Of a DNA stretch of 64,000 nucleotides, positions 33,630 to 44,895 are shown in pieces. How positions within the stretch are numbered: the stretch's first letter is position 1; each line of letters opens with the position of its first letter. Under the pieces are notes generated by a model that searched no databases, had not been told where the DNA came from, and worked only from the letters and a program-made list of their open reading frames with translations. Source of the stretch: Mesodorylaimus sp. YZB2_4 (lineage: Eukaryota; Nematoda; Enoplea; Dorylaimida; Dorylaimidae); assembly GCA_030248295.1 (NCBI GenBank), contig JASANH010001724.1:434001-498000 (forward strand), written 5' to 3'. Made by a program: the position numbers and the translations under genes.

Positions 33630-34876
33630 AATCGTCCTTTAGCATTAGGCGTCTGGTTGGCTGTGCCTGCTGATTTGTGCCGGCATCAGCTCGAATGGCT
33701 CGAATTCCGACAGCACTAAATTCTGAGATTGCCGATCCATGCGAAGAAAGTTCGTGCAGCTCGAATGGTGGACTCGGAGTTGGAGGGCTCTTTCAGTCTG
33801 GATCTGAAAGACATCGAACAACGTCGCCTGTCCCGCAAACGAGTATCGGAAATCAGCGACGCATCGGCTTGTCAACTAGATGAAAATGGATTTGATTTTA
33901 ATCTGCTCCTCGATACAACAGATCTGATGGCACGTGAGAATGGATGGTACGCCGTATGTGCTGACTTTGATACCGATCCCGACGGAATATGCACTCAATG
34001 CGCGATGGTTCGTGCTAGCGTCGATACCCGCATCAGTCCAGCACGATTTATTCATTCCTCGTGGGTTCTCGATGCCAATGCCATTCTCGATCGGCGTGGT
34101 GCAACGTTGCGTTTCGTCACATCGGACCTGCCATTCAGCTTCGCCAATATTACGGGCAGTATTATCGATTTGGAAGAACGACGCTAATTGTTCCAATTCT
34201 CAGAGCCGATCCAGCCGAGGCATCAGCTTTTCATTTATGTTCCGAATGCAGGTGTGTGAAAAAATTACGCAATGGTCACGTATGTGATTTCCCTGGATAA
34301 GGGTGGGCAGCAGTTAGAATTTGATGGCGTTCCAGTGACCTTTATCAATGGACAGAGAAGGGCCAGCAAGGAAAGAAGGGTGGCCAGCAACGACATTTTC
34401 TTGTTGATGTAATACTCTGCGTGTATGACTTGTTCGGTTGAATCGATTGTCGAGACTGATGATGAGCATGAGCACACTTTTTCGCGGCATTTTGGAAACA
34501 AACAGGTTTTTTTCGGCGATAGGTAGGGTACATATATATATGTTTGGATGAGGATGGATTACTTTGATGAAAGATTAAGGCAGAACGTCTGTCATTTAAA
34601 AGTTTTTTTCATAAAATACACAACATATTTGATGTGTTTTGAAGGAGAAAGTAGAGAAGGACGCTGATAAAATGCAGTAGTTAGAAAAAGAGTAGGTTTT
34701 GGGCAATTCGATTTGTGATTTCATATTGATCATATACTGCAAAAACCCTACCGACTTATTACTACTGAGCCCTTTTTCTCGATATGGCATTTATATGGAG
34801 GTCATACTTGTCATACTTTATCCATAGCCAAGAACTATACAGCGCACTCGAGGGAAAGGAACGTGTATTTGACAAT

Positions 34877-34972
34877 CATTTTGTACCCAGGCGGGGATCG
34901 AACCCTCCCTTGTAAGTGCGCACCCATCGTGAGAGGCAGACGCCTTAACCCGCTTAGGCCACGACCTTGGTG
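34877..34972 (-). mobile_element. tRNA-like SINE head (family 1), third copy
   Basis: Reverse strand reads GGTCGTGGCCTAAGCGGGTT ... TCTGCCTCTCACGATGGGTG ... GGAGGGTTCGATCCCCGCC. Box A and B are recognisable; the SINE body is not. Confidence 0.7.
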
Positions 34973-36233
34973 CCGTCTTTCCGTCTTTGACGAGAACTAT
35001 CTTTTAGGAATGCTAGCTTTGGTTGCTTTGTGCATAAATGCAGGGTAGTTTAAGAAATGCAGAGAGTATAGTGAGATCGTAAGTATAGTGGTGGAAGCTG
35101 TGAGATTTATCGTGGTTGCTTGCGATAAAAGTTGGGCAGCTATTAGATTTTCGCTAATTACGGTTTTTTTGGTTTTGGATTATTGGTGAGTGGGATGGAC
35201 TTTTTTTAGTGGGGTTATAAAAAGGTTTTAGTATAAGTTAGAGTACAATAGTGATAGGCGAGGGGGGATGCAGTATGTTTTCAATGTATGTGCCCTGTGG
35301 AAAGCATGGTGGAGGGACTGGTGGAAGTCGGCGCAAATGGCAGTAGTATAACACGAGGTGTTTGGGATTTTGGCGTTTTTGCAGTTCGTCGCCCAATCTT
35401 GTCAATGTAGTCCATCTTAGCGTAAGGCTAAAACTAGGCTATCGTAGGTTAAGGCTAAGGCTAAGATAATGGTAAACCAGCCGACCCTAGTTTAATCCTC
35501 AAGTGCAGTCTATGATAGCCTAAGCCCTAAATGCAGCCTCACGTAGCCTAAGCTTTTCGAATTTAGCGCATTCTAGGTGGAGCGCCAAAACCAGCCTAAT
35601 CTAGCCTAAGCCTGAAGCCAGCTTACCTTAGCTCCAGCAGAAGCTGGAAATCCAGCGCATTGTAGCTAAGCTCGAAATCGTGCCTATCGTAGGCTAAGCC
35701 TAAGACATTTGGGGGACAAAGTGCAAAAGTGGCGCAAAATTAGCCGACTTCTTAGGGCAGGGGTGGGTGTTATTGCGCAATATGATGAAATGTGCAAGTT
35801 TGTTGCGTTAGAGTGGAGTTTGTATTTTATCGCAAGTTTTAAGGATGGAAGAATATAATTAAGATTGTAATAAGTTATTTTGAAGAATATTGTAGGTTAT
35901 TTACATTGTTAGTGGAAGTATTAAATGTGTAGGCGAATAGGACAAAACAGGTTGTAATCGTTAGTGCGGTAGCGGTTAGTTTAGGAATAGAGAGTATCGT
36001 TATAGGCGAGGAAAGGGGCGGGTATGTTTTGCGTGTGAGCTCTGTGGAAAGTATGGTGCGGTGTGGACACGGATGTGTTGAAGGAAAGGCGGCGGATGGC
36101 AGCGAGGAAATTATAGGATGACTGTTTTTCGGAAATTTTGAGTGCTGACATAGTTGGTTTAGATATGAAGTTTGTAGAGAAGTTTTCGCTGTACAGTAGA
36201 AAAAAAGGGTAATTTTTTTGACCAGTAAGCGAG
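34973..36233. other. Intergenic with AGGCTAA-type simple repeats
   Basis: 35405-35710 is dense in GGCTAAGG / CCTAAGCC words. Stretches near 35255-35320 and 35995-36060 share words (ATAGGCGAGG, CTGTGGAAAG) and may be an old direct duplication. No gene seen. Confidence 0.5.
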
Positions 36234-36889
36234 ACCCCCACTAAAAAAGGTCCATGAAATGGACCAACCCCTAGGTGCTTAGGAATAGAGAACACAAACC
36301 TGCCACCAAAAAACCGTGCGAAAAATTTCCCCTCTCCTCGCGCTTCTCTATTCCTAAGCCCTGACAAATGATACCGTTGTGCGTTGCTGCAGGAACGCTG
36401 AAGCTTCGTGGCATGCGGTCACTACACTCACGATCTATGTATAACGTGAAATAAACATTGCACAGGAAGCTTGCTCTTTGACACAATGAGTAACCGACAC
36501 AGCCATTATATCTGCACACTTGGCATTCTATTAATGCTTACAGCTTGCAGTCGTAACATGCCTACAGTTATAGTGACATAACGCACTGTCCATTTACAAA
36601 ATGCATAGTTTACTTGAAAAACTAAACGAATCACTGCAACGAACCCATAACAGCAAAATCTCATGCCTCCAACCATGCAAGCAATGCAGCAAATGCTTCT
36701 ATGCACTATGACCCGGCATGCAATGTATTCTCCACGCTATACCTAACGCAAGCGTATATCAGGGCTTAGGAATAAAGAAGCGCGTGGAGAGGGGAAATTT
36801 TTCGCACGGTTTTTTGGTGGCAGGTTTGTGTTCTCTATTCCTAAGCACCCAGGGGTTGGTCCATTTCATGGACCTTTTTTAGTAGGGGT
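36234..36889. mobile_element. Young foldback element, 131-bp arms
   Basis: Arms 36234-36364 and 36759-36889 are equal in length and nearly identical as inverted repeats (only a handful of mismatches). The 394-bp spacer is without a gene. The outer end reads ACCCCCACTAAAAAAGG versus ACCCCTACTAAAAAAGG, and each arm contains the small palindrome GGTCCATgaaATGGACC. No target duplication is evident. Confidence 0.85.
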
Positions 36890-37219
36890 ATTATAAGAGT
36901 TCAATTTCACTCATTATTAGTGTAGAACAGTGAACCCTCGAAAATTTTCGGTGCGGCTTTAAGTTTGAGGTGCTTTAAACTCGCGTCCAAAATTTAAAAC
37001 GTTGCGAAAAGCCAGCGTTCTAGAAATATTCTAAAAATACATCAAGAAAACTTCTAACAAACCAATCTGGCTCGTAACAGCCGCAATGCATATGTTTGTG
37101 TCCCACGCAGCCCGAACTTTCCTGCGGCGGTTCCTTCAGTCAAGTCCCAGTCTTTTATTCTAAACGTAGACAACGGATGCGCCTGCTTCGTTCTTCTTCT
37201 GCAGAAAAATACTGTAATT

Positions 37220-40143
37220 ATGCAAAAGGAGTTTCCCATCCAAACAAATCCTCAAAAAGTGCCTTTGAAATCTCTGTGGCCCTTGAGAATTATATCAATA
37301 GTTCAACTGATCTTGGGTGTTTTGATCGTACTGTTGGACAGTATTGCTTTAGGGATAGTGCATGAACATTATTTTTTGCAGCTGTTGCACATCGTTGTTA
37401 TCGCATGCTCATTTGGCACTGGAATTTGGGTCGGTGCACTGGGGATTATCGCTGGTGCATTTGGCCTCGCAGCCTATCGGACTGGACATGGGAATAAATG
37501 CTTTATGACCACTCATTTTGTACTAAGTATTTTCGCCTCAGTAGGCGATGGCATTTTGTTGATCTTCACGTCACTTTGCTTGACTGCGTTTCCTCACCTT
37601 GTCAACCGGAGTGGCCGAAATTATGGTCCAGTATACAGTGCTAAAGATGCGCAGTTATCTATATCATCTGACCTGTTGCACGGATCAATCGCTGTGGAAT
37701 CCTTTCTTATTATTTTTGGTGCAGTGCATTGTGAGTACTTCTGACTCTTTTCTTACTCGAATAGCAGCACATAGCAAAACTGGTTTTCTGGACGTGGTAA
37801 CTGAAATTATTGTTTCAATTTTAGTGAGGATCTGATATCTAGCTTTCACTTGCCAGAAAATTTTGGAAAGCACTGTATCAACGCGATTTTTTAGTGTCTT
37901 TGAAAATTCCCAAAAGGAAATTGAATTTCAATTTGTCTAAATCTCATTCGTTTTTTTTCTCGCATTTGTCTGAAGCGCATTTTTCAATGGAGGTTGTTCT
38001 TTTCCCAGACCCTTCGTTGGGACTCGTACTCATAACCCAAGCAATAAGTGGGTTGTGGGCTGGGTTAGGCCAGAAAAGTCAAGTAAATGCAGGCCTCTGT
38101 CCTAGATTGCCGATTCCATGTCAAAATATCGCAGTAAAAAGGTCGCACGACAAAAGGTCGCAACAAAAAGATCGCAAGGGCATAAAGATCGCACGACAAA
38201 AGATCGCAACTAAAAAGATCGCAAGGACAAAAGGGTCGCATGGTATAAAAGGTCGCAAGAAACAAAACCATGAAAAACAATGAAGGTGATGACAGCTCAT
38301 TTATGTCCCCCTATAAATTTAGCTGTCGATGAAGGTTTTAGCCATTTCAGCTGTTTCTTAGAGTTAGTTTGCGATTCTCTTTTTGCTGCAAGATGCCTTT
38401 AGAATTCGCAAAAAGTCAGAAAGGGAAAGATCAGCTTTGTTATCGCGGGCACTTATTCGGAAAGGAGCGGGAAAGCGGAAACAAAATCGATTGGAAGTGC
38501 GTGAATTTCAAAAACAACAGGGGAAACTGCCGATCCCGAATGCAAACTGAGAACGGACAGGTGTCGAAGGAGCCAGGCGAGCATAATCATGCCCCCGATC
38601 CAGCTAAGATAGCTGTGAAAAACGTCGTGAACAACATCAAAGATCGAGCCTCAGGAGCCCAGGAATCGACCCATCAAATTATTGCTGCAGTTCTTGCCAA
38701 ACAAGACCGAAGTTACGTACACCAAGTTATTGGCCGAGTTGAAGGAGCTGAATGCAAATCTGAATCCAACTTCCATTATGACTGATTTCGAGCAAGCGGC
38801 GATCAATGCATTCGCTTCTGAATTTCCTCAGACGGAGAGGCGTGGATGCTTTTTTCATTTTTCGCAAAGCATTTGGCGCAAAATCCAAGCTGCTGGCCTA
38901 CAACATCGCTATGAGAATGATCCGGACTTTGGATTGCAAATGAGAATGCTGCCCGCATTATCTTTCGTACCGATTCCTGCGGTGGTGGATTCGTTTGAGC
39001 AATTGGCCGCATTGTTGCCAGCAGAGGCACAACCAGTCGTCGATTATTTCGAGGACACTTGGATCGGCAGACCAAACCGCAGAGGTATAAGACGTGGCCC
39101 ATTGTTTCCAATACCACTTTGGAACTGTCGTGAATCGGTTATTAATGGAATTGCGAAGACTAATAATTCGGTGGAGGGGTGGCATCGAGGTTTTTCTGAT
39201 CTAGTTGGCGCCCATCATCCATCGATTTTCAAATTCATCGATTCGTTGAAGAAAGAGCAAAGTCTGAATGAAACCAAGATCGAACAGTATGTCGCTGGCC
39301 AGCAGCCGCCTCAAGGCTGACGAAAGTATCGGGATTGCGCGGAAAGAATCGAAAGAATCGTAAATGATTATGATAACAGAGATATCATGGATTATTTGCG
39401 CGGTGTCGCTCATAATTACAACTTCTAAAATATGTTTTTAATGCAACCTACTCGTATTATGTTCCACGTTTCATGACAGTGGGTGTAAAATGTAAAATTA
39501 TGGTATTTCTGGCCATTTTCGACATGTTATGAGAGTGAAAATAAATTTTTTTAACGCAGTGCTCTAATTTGCTTAAAAATTTATATATGCGATCTTTTTA
39601 GTTGCGATCTTTTGTCGTGCGACCTTCTTGCCTTTGCGATCTTTTTGTTGCGATCTTTTGTCGTGCGACCTTCTTGCCTTTGCGATCTTTTTGTTGCGAC
39701 CTTTTGTCGTGCGACCTTTTTCCCGCGATCTTTTGACGTGTCACGTAGATTGCCAGCCTACCTTGTTCTTCAGCGGATTTTCAAAATGACCTTCATTGTC
39801 AATATTTCGCGAATAATCAAATTTTTCTTAGAGGTTTTGTGCTGGTTGTGTTTTAGAATTCAGCGCTTATCAAGTGTCCTTTACTTTTCAGTCGTAATCA
39901 GCATCTCGTCATCTGCCTTCATCTGCCGCAACTGGTGTGGCGGTCCGACCACAAAGACTATTTCTGTCGTTTATTTGCCTCAACCAGACGCGCATGCTGG
40001 GAAAGACAGGGAACCAATATCTGTACCAGCTAACACTCAAGTAACTGGGCTTTTCTTGTCCCACTGTCCTTTCAGCACTTGCACGAAATTTGTTTCAGGT
40101 TATTTTTATACCAGGTCAGAATGCGCAATCGATTACCCAATAG
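37220..40143 (+). CDS. Tetraspan (MARVEL/CD20-like) membrane protein, three exons
   Basis: Exons 37220-37730, 39892-40040 and 40099-40143 join in phase to 234 aa. Exon 1 holds TM1 (22-46), TM2 (about 67-86, IWVGALGIIAGAFGLAA), TM3 (98-120) and the start of TM4. TM4 is completed by exon 2 (GAVH|FVISISSSAFIC), which is strong support for the join. The cytoplasmic tail begins CRNWCGG and has SVVYLPQP. An NRS glycosylation site lies in the second loop. The WxGxxxxxxG pattern of TM2 is common in MS4A/CD20-like and sarcospan-like proteins. Intron 1 (2161 nt) carries the MULE at 38112-39745. The last intron is 58 nt; if it is not removed, exon 2 runs to TGA at 40193, so the last residues are uncertain. 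Confidence 0.75.
38103..38111 (+). repeat. Target-site duplication of the MULE, left
   Basis: TAGATTGCC, identical to 39746-39754. Confidence 0.85.
38112..39745 (+). mobile_element. Mutator-like element with repeat-built TIRs
   Basis: 1634 bp between perfect 9-bp duplications. The ends are long inverted repeats made of short tandem units of the type GGTCGCACGACAAAA / GATCGCAACAAAAA (38119-38260 and, inverted, 39590-39738). It carries a FLYWCH-MULE transposase gene that is internally deleted. It sits in the forward orientation within intron 1 of the tetraspan gene. Removing it would leave an ordinary intron of about 520 nt. Confidence 0.9.
38393..39428 (+). pseudogene. FLYWCH-MULE transposase, internally deleted and frameshifted
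   Basis: From ATG 38393 a FLYWCH zinc finger is readable (LCYRGHLFGKERESGNKIDWKC... EHNHAPDPAK). At about 38690 the frame changes into the middle of a MULE transposase (LPNKTEVTYTKLLAEL, IMTDFEQAAINAF with a catalytic Asp, GCFFHFSQSIWRKI, INGIAKTNNSVEGWH). The region that should contain the first catalytic Asp is absent. A second frame change near 39315 precedes the C-terminal residues, which end at TAA 39426-39428. The encoded protein cannot be an active transposase, so this copy must have been moved by another source. Confidence 0.85.
39746..39754 (+). repeat. Target-site duplication of the MULE, right
   Basis: TAGATTGCC, identical to 38103-38111. Nine bp is the size typical of Mutator-like elements. 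Confidence 0.85.
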
Positions 40144-41344
40144 ATTTCCCAATAGATTTTACTTTTATTGAAGAAGCAGCCTGGTTTAGCTGAAACATAC
40201 TCTTGTGATGAAGCAACTATTTTCTTATCGTAACCGCACATATACGTAATTCCACAAAGGTTGCGCCTATTACTTGTCGCTTTGGAGGAAGTAATGTCCT
40301 GCTCTGCTCAGAACTGCTCGGTTCATGAATGCTAGCGGACAGTAGATGTTTCGAGTGGTCTGCTCGGCACAAGGATGCTCCAAAAAAGTTGCTGGTCACG
40401 GTTTTTATGCACTTTTTACCCGCCTTCCCCCCCCCCCCCCAAAAAATTTTTTGTGAGTACCATATGCTACCAAATACCACGCGGCTTATATTTCGCACAC
40501 TGTTTAGTTGATCGGAGGCACCTTAAGAGGAAGGGGTGCTAGGACTTGAGAACAGATAGAGTGTCATTGAGTGAGTGATCTGCGGGCAATAACTCTCTCT
40601 GTGCTTTTTTTCGAAATGAATGCATTTTTTCTGAGACCATTAAAAAAAAAAGAGTTTACAATGATCCAGCAAAGGCAAGTTCCGAAAAAAAACCGAACGA
40701 CTATGATTCTAGATATTGTACGTCAAAGTGAACCTATAGGCTGTCTTTTTCTGAAACAACCAGAACTGCAGGATAACAGAAACTAATTTTTATACAATTT
40801 TTCAGGATTTTTCAAACCTTATTGACCCAAGGCATGGTGTACGTTTTAAATATTACCAAGGCTAATGCTATTGTCCTAAGAAAATACCAAACTCTAGCTC
40901 TTGATCTGAATGCACCCGCTTTTTCTTAGTTTTGTAAGAAAAACCGTGGAATGGGTCTTGCGCTGATCCACTTCCCCATAGGACTTCCAACCCGTTTTGC
41001 CGATAGCCAGCCAGAAGTCGTGATACGATAAGCGATTGTTTCGACCCAATTATGCAAGACATGGAATCCGAGCTCGTTATGATCAGACTTACCAACATAC
41101 TGTACTGATCAGAAGACATCGTTTAAAAACCACTTTGATGGTGGACCACTGGGCGGTGTCATGATTTTTTTGTCCCTATCACACTGATAGAAATCGGATT
41201 TCGGTCTCTAGGGTGCTGTAAAATCAATCGACGCGCGGGAGTAAATTAATGCGATTGCGACATCGCATCCAAGATCAGTTTGACCTACGAAGTTTATGGG
41301 TTGCAAAGCTGGAGATGTTAAAACTCATGTCTCCACTTTAGTCT

Positions 41345-41475
41345 TCCAATGACCTGGGTTTTTCACTGTCTGACCTGACCGTGACCTTGAGCGACCCCTC
41401 AAAAAACTTTCTAACCTGACCGTTGACCTGCGAGGAATTGTAAATTTCCTGGCTCTGACTTTGACAGTGATCGGA
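41345..41475. repeat. TGACCTGACC-type dispersed repeat, copy 1
   Basis: Contains CTGTCTGACCTGACCGTGAC, CTTTCTAACCTGACCGTTGA and CTGACTTTGACAGTGATC. Second copy at 43145-43300. Confidence 0.6.
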
Positions 41476-42631
41476 CAAAAAATTTTGCTTAACCGGCACC
41501 AGCAACAAAGCTTCTCTGTGTTTGCAATTTTACCAAGAAATTTCACTACAGCTGACAATTTTCTGGCATTACGTGAAATTTTACGGGCAGACCAAGAAAC
41601 TGAATTTTTATCAAGCTCAAAAAGATATCCGAAGCTGTTTTCACGGCTTTGGGAAAACTAGAGAAGCTGACAGTGAAAATCAAAGATAAATCTCATTCGC
41701 TATACGTCAATTCCTGCTCAAACTGCCTGCTGCATGATCGATTTCCTTGCCCCGTAATCCGAGGAAAAGGTGCCTTACCAGGCTGGAATTGGCTAGTACA
41801 GCCAGAATACCTCGCTTCAATGACGCCAAGTTTGGATATGAACAAATGGGAAGAGATAGGGATGGCTAGGCCACGGATGGATGGCATTCGCAAGCACAAA
41901 CTAGGCTGGCACACAGAAGTCTATGCTGCTGGGCATGTAGGGTACTGTACGGGTAAGACAACTGCAACAGCACAAACAAGGGACGACAGAACTCACAATC
42001 AGCAGGGGCCAGTTTTACAAAGCGATTCTAATTTTTCAGAGTACGAATTGAGGGAACTATTAGACAGCAACTTGGGACAACGCTGAGACACCAATTTGGG
42101 ATGTGTCACAATAGCTGTCCTAGAAGTGCCTTATCCGTAGACTTGGGCACGTCCTACGACAGGTCTTATCTTGTTTCATAATTAAAAAGGTTGACTTCAG
42201 ACATTTTAGCAGACCACAAAATTTAATGCGCGAAATAAATACTGTACGTGTAAGCTGGGCACCCATTACTGGTCGAAGGTTGCTGCGCGATTATGACTGA
42301 ATATTTTTATATGCTCTGTAAACGTGCAAAATTAGGTTTTTTTATAAGGTTTACCATGGGTATCATGATTTGGGAATCCTCGTTTTATGCAAAAAATCTG
42401 ACCGCCGTGTCAGCAGACTGCGCGAACCACATCATTTGTTTTTTTCAAGACATAATTTTTTGTCCACAGAGTTTTGTGTTTTCTGCGACTGTTTCACAGG
42501 ATTCTTTTCCATGGGATCATGCTTGCTAGTGACTCTATCACGCGTACAAGTTTTAAATAATGATGTGTTCCCCCCTCCCCTGTCGAGTGCATGTATTTGC
42601 TTGGGTTAAGTAGGAGTAAAATGATGATAAT

Positions 42632-42685
42632 GAAATTCTGTCGTCTCTTTTTGGCCTGAATGGTTAAAAAGGACGACAGAATTTT
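42632..42685. repeat. Hairpin
   Basis: Arms GAAATTCTGTCGTC (42632-42645) and GACGACAGAATTTT (42672-42685), 13 pairing positions with a 26-nt loop. Confidence 0.6.
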
Positions 42686-42945
42686 AGTTCAGCTGAAACA
42701 GAACCATTTTTACGGCTGCAGAGAGCAAAATGCCACAATCTCAAGACGCCCAAAAAGTTGCTCTAGAAAGATCAGCTCAAAATTGCCATGGATCAAGGGA
42801 AATTGCCCTGCGCCTGACAGCGCTGCTTAGAGATAAAGACACCAGGGAGTGTCTTAGGACGTAATCGAGGTCGCCCTAAACTTACTGCATGACTGACTGG
42901 TGTCCTTGGGTGGGATACCAGGCTGATTGTGAAATGACTTATAAC

Positions 42946-43017
42946 CTGTTTTCTTTGAGAATATACACGTCCTCCACGTTACCGCAGAGGCCGCGCGTAC
43001 ATTCCCAAAGAAAACAG
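42946..43017. repeat. Hairpin
   Basis: Arms CTGTTTTCTTTGAGAAT and ATTCCCAAAGAAAACAG pair at 16 of 17 positions around a 38-nt loop; possibly the ends of a tiny MITE. Confidence 0.6.
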
Positions 43018-43144
43018 ATAGTAGGACTGTCCTAGGTTTTAGGACATGCCTTGGGATTTAGAAGTGTAAAACTGCTCCCCCCCCAGATCCCTACTCAGGA
43101 AGGCAGGAGCTTAAAATGTTTCCACCAACATTTCGTTTTCATTC

Positions 43145-43300
43145 GCTGTCAGAATGCTCTGACCGCGTGAAAGAAATTCTGACCTGACCCTGACCTTGAC
43201 AAGACCCCAAAAAATTTTCTGACTTCGACCCTGACTTTGACCAATTGTCAGTAAATCGGGGTTTTGACAGAATTCTGACCTTGACTTTGAGGTCATTTCT
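43145..43300. repeat. TGACCTGACC-type dispersed repeat, copy 2
   Basis: TTCTGACCTGACCCTGACCT, AATTTTCTGACTTCGACCCT and GACAGAATTCTGACCTTGAC; same style as 41345-41475. Confidence 0.6.
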
Positions 43301-43705
43301 AACACTACTCCACTTGTAAGGCCTCTCGTATCAATTCAAAACCTGAAGCAGCATCTCTTGAATCGGTGGATGAGATCGTGTTATACTGTAGCAGATGTTA
43401 TTACCCTCGTTGCGATCAGTAATACAAATGACCGGTCACCATGACAATATCATTTATGTTATAGAGTTTATTCTGATGACACCCCTAATCAATGTTGTTT
43501 TGTATTAATGAGAGGGTGGGAAGAAAAAAGAACCAATTTTTCACTGGTGGCTATCATTCTTCCTTTTGTGGGACGGGTACAGGTACAGCATATTTAATTT
43601 TCTTATGAGCGCTGTACCCTTCCATTCGCAGTTTGGGAAACAACCTACACTACCTCTTGTGGTCTGCCGACGAGTTCTGCTACGTATTTTCTGTGACACG
43701 CAAGG

Positions 43706-44895
43706 ATGCTCTTCATGTGCTTATGCACTTTTGCAGCGTCGCTGATTTTTCTGTCGTACAAGGTGGAAGCGCAAGGTAAAAAGCGCCCTGTCAACTTTTT
43801 TTTTGATTTCTGCAATACAGATATCATTTTTTAAGAAGTTCGAAACTGTACAGCTTTAAATGGGCTGCTTCATGGGGGTCGATGTTTCCTCATGACCAAC
43901 GTATCCTCGAATTGGACTACCGCATGGCAAAATTGCCAAAACTTAAACGCCACCCTGGCTCAAGTACATACTCAGGCGGAGCTCAGCGCACTTGTCAGCT
44001 GGATACAGGTGAGCTAGGCATGAGCTAAAGGAGCCAGTGACACCATTACGTCAATACGGATATTTTGAGTAGGTTATATAAATAATAACAAGCCGCAAGA
44101 ATTGTCGAGTTTCGCTCGAGGAGAAATTAAACAGGATTGTTTTAAAAATTTTTGAGAATAATTGAATAGCTCGCAGTGCGAGGTAGCTCACGAATAATTA
44201 CGTGCAACACAGTATTATGTGGGGAGTGATAACCTGAAAACGTGTACAAATTCAGAAAACGTGCACAAGTCAGTGATTCTTCTCTAGAGCCAAAACAATA
44301 GCGGTGTAAAAATATGGCTGGCACTTCAGCGTGATAACAATTTTGATACTAATCGATCTTGCGAAGACACGAGAAGCTTTACTTATTGGTATGATGAACC
44401 TGAAACTCCAAACTTTCACATGCCGGCTGGTCAAACATGGATTAGAAATAAAATTTGCAACGACTACGACGACGTTCCTGGCGAATTCTGCTACTTTTTT
44501 CACATCGGAGGCACTGGCGATATGACGTGCTGGGCAAAATCTCCGCTGGCTTTATGTCATTTCAATAGTATGAATCAAAGCTGTATCATAAGAAGGCTTG
44601 ACACAAAATAACTTTCTGCTTTACTTTTGCAGCGCAAGAGCAAAACTACACTCGAACCAACGTTTGCGTAACTGAAACTCCCATCGAAACAATTTACGCC
44701 CCGCAGCCGTACTCATGCTCTTGCGCATGCACGCAGCGACTCTGGTGTCGCAGTTTTAATTTTGTGCAAGATCTGGCTGGTTGCTCGACTCATCAATGCC
44801 AACTATTCACTTGGTCAGTTTTCGATAAAGCTGGTCCAAACACAATTCCAGAACCGGCTAATGGATCGTGCATCCACTACAATTTTAAAGCCTAA
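43706..44895 (+). CDS. Secreted C-type lectin-like protein, four exons
   Basis: Exons 43706-43775, 43854-44008, 44330-44582 and 44633-44895 join in phase (GT-AG introns of 78, 321 and 50 nt) to 246 aa. Exon 1 encodes a signal peptide (MLFMCLCTFAASLIFL...VEAQ). Exon 2 is the first half of a C-type lectin fold: RCFLMTNVSSNWTTAWQNCQ, then LNATLAQVHTQAELSALVSWI, the classic W..A...C....LA.v.t..E stretch. Exon 3 carries Trp/Cys-rich sequence (TWIRNKICND, MTCWAKSPLALC) that would finish the domain, though no canonical EPN/QPD carbohydrate motif is obvious. Exon 4 has a second Cys-rich module (SCSCACTQRLWCRSFNF...C...C) resembling a PAN/apple domain. It is secreted and may bind carbohydrate or protein, possibly in immunity. 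Part of exon 2 and intron 2 recurs at 48416-48571. Confidence 0.75.

Larger units (their letters stand above)
31273..34360 (+). pseudogene. Split copy of the secreted proprotein family
   Basis: The signal peptide and next residues (31273-about 31376) are followed by a 2.3-kb insertion. Homology to the intact gene resumes at about 33672 (TTTGTGCCGGCATCAGCTCG) and runs to about 34345. The second part is close to the intact protein from IHAKKVRAARM to DLEERR, but has stops at 34186 and about 34258 plus small changes. The first part is also shifted by one base before the insertion. The inserted material includes a MITE (31379-32316) containing a SINE, and a separate inverted-repeat element (33190-33629). 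The promoter is intact, the gene is dead. Confidence 0.85.
40144..43705. other. Intergenic, repeat-rich
   Basis: No gene supported. It holds two TGACCTTGA-type repeats, two hairpins and a C-run near 40429-40440. The 41649-42086 open frame has no ATG until well inside and no known domain. Confidence 0.5.

Noticed and set aside
34268-34396. Reverse-strand frame beginning MSLLATLLSLLALLCPL, like a signal peptide
   Set aside because: Most of it is antisense to the pseudogene copy of the secreted family and it ends after 42 residues; no promoter or paralogue seen.
41649-42086. 145-codon open frame
   Set aside because: No ATG near its start, no domain or signal, and it lies next to dispersed repeats; likely chance.
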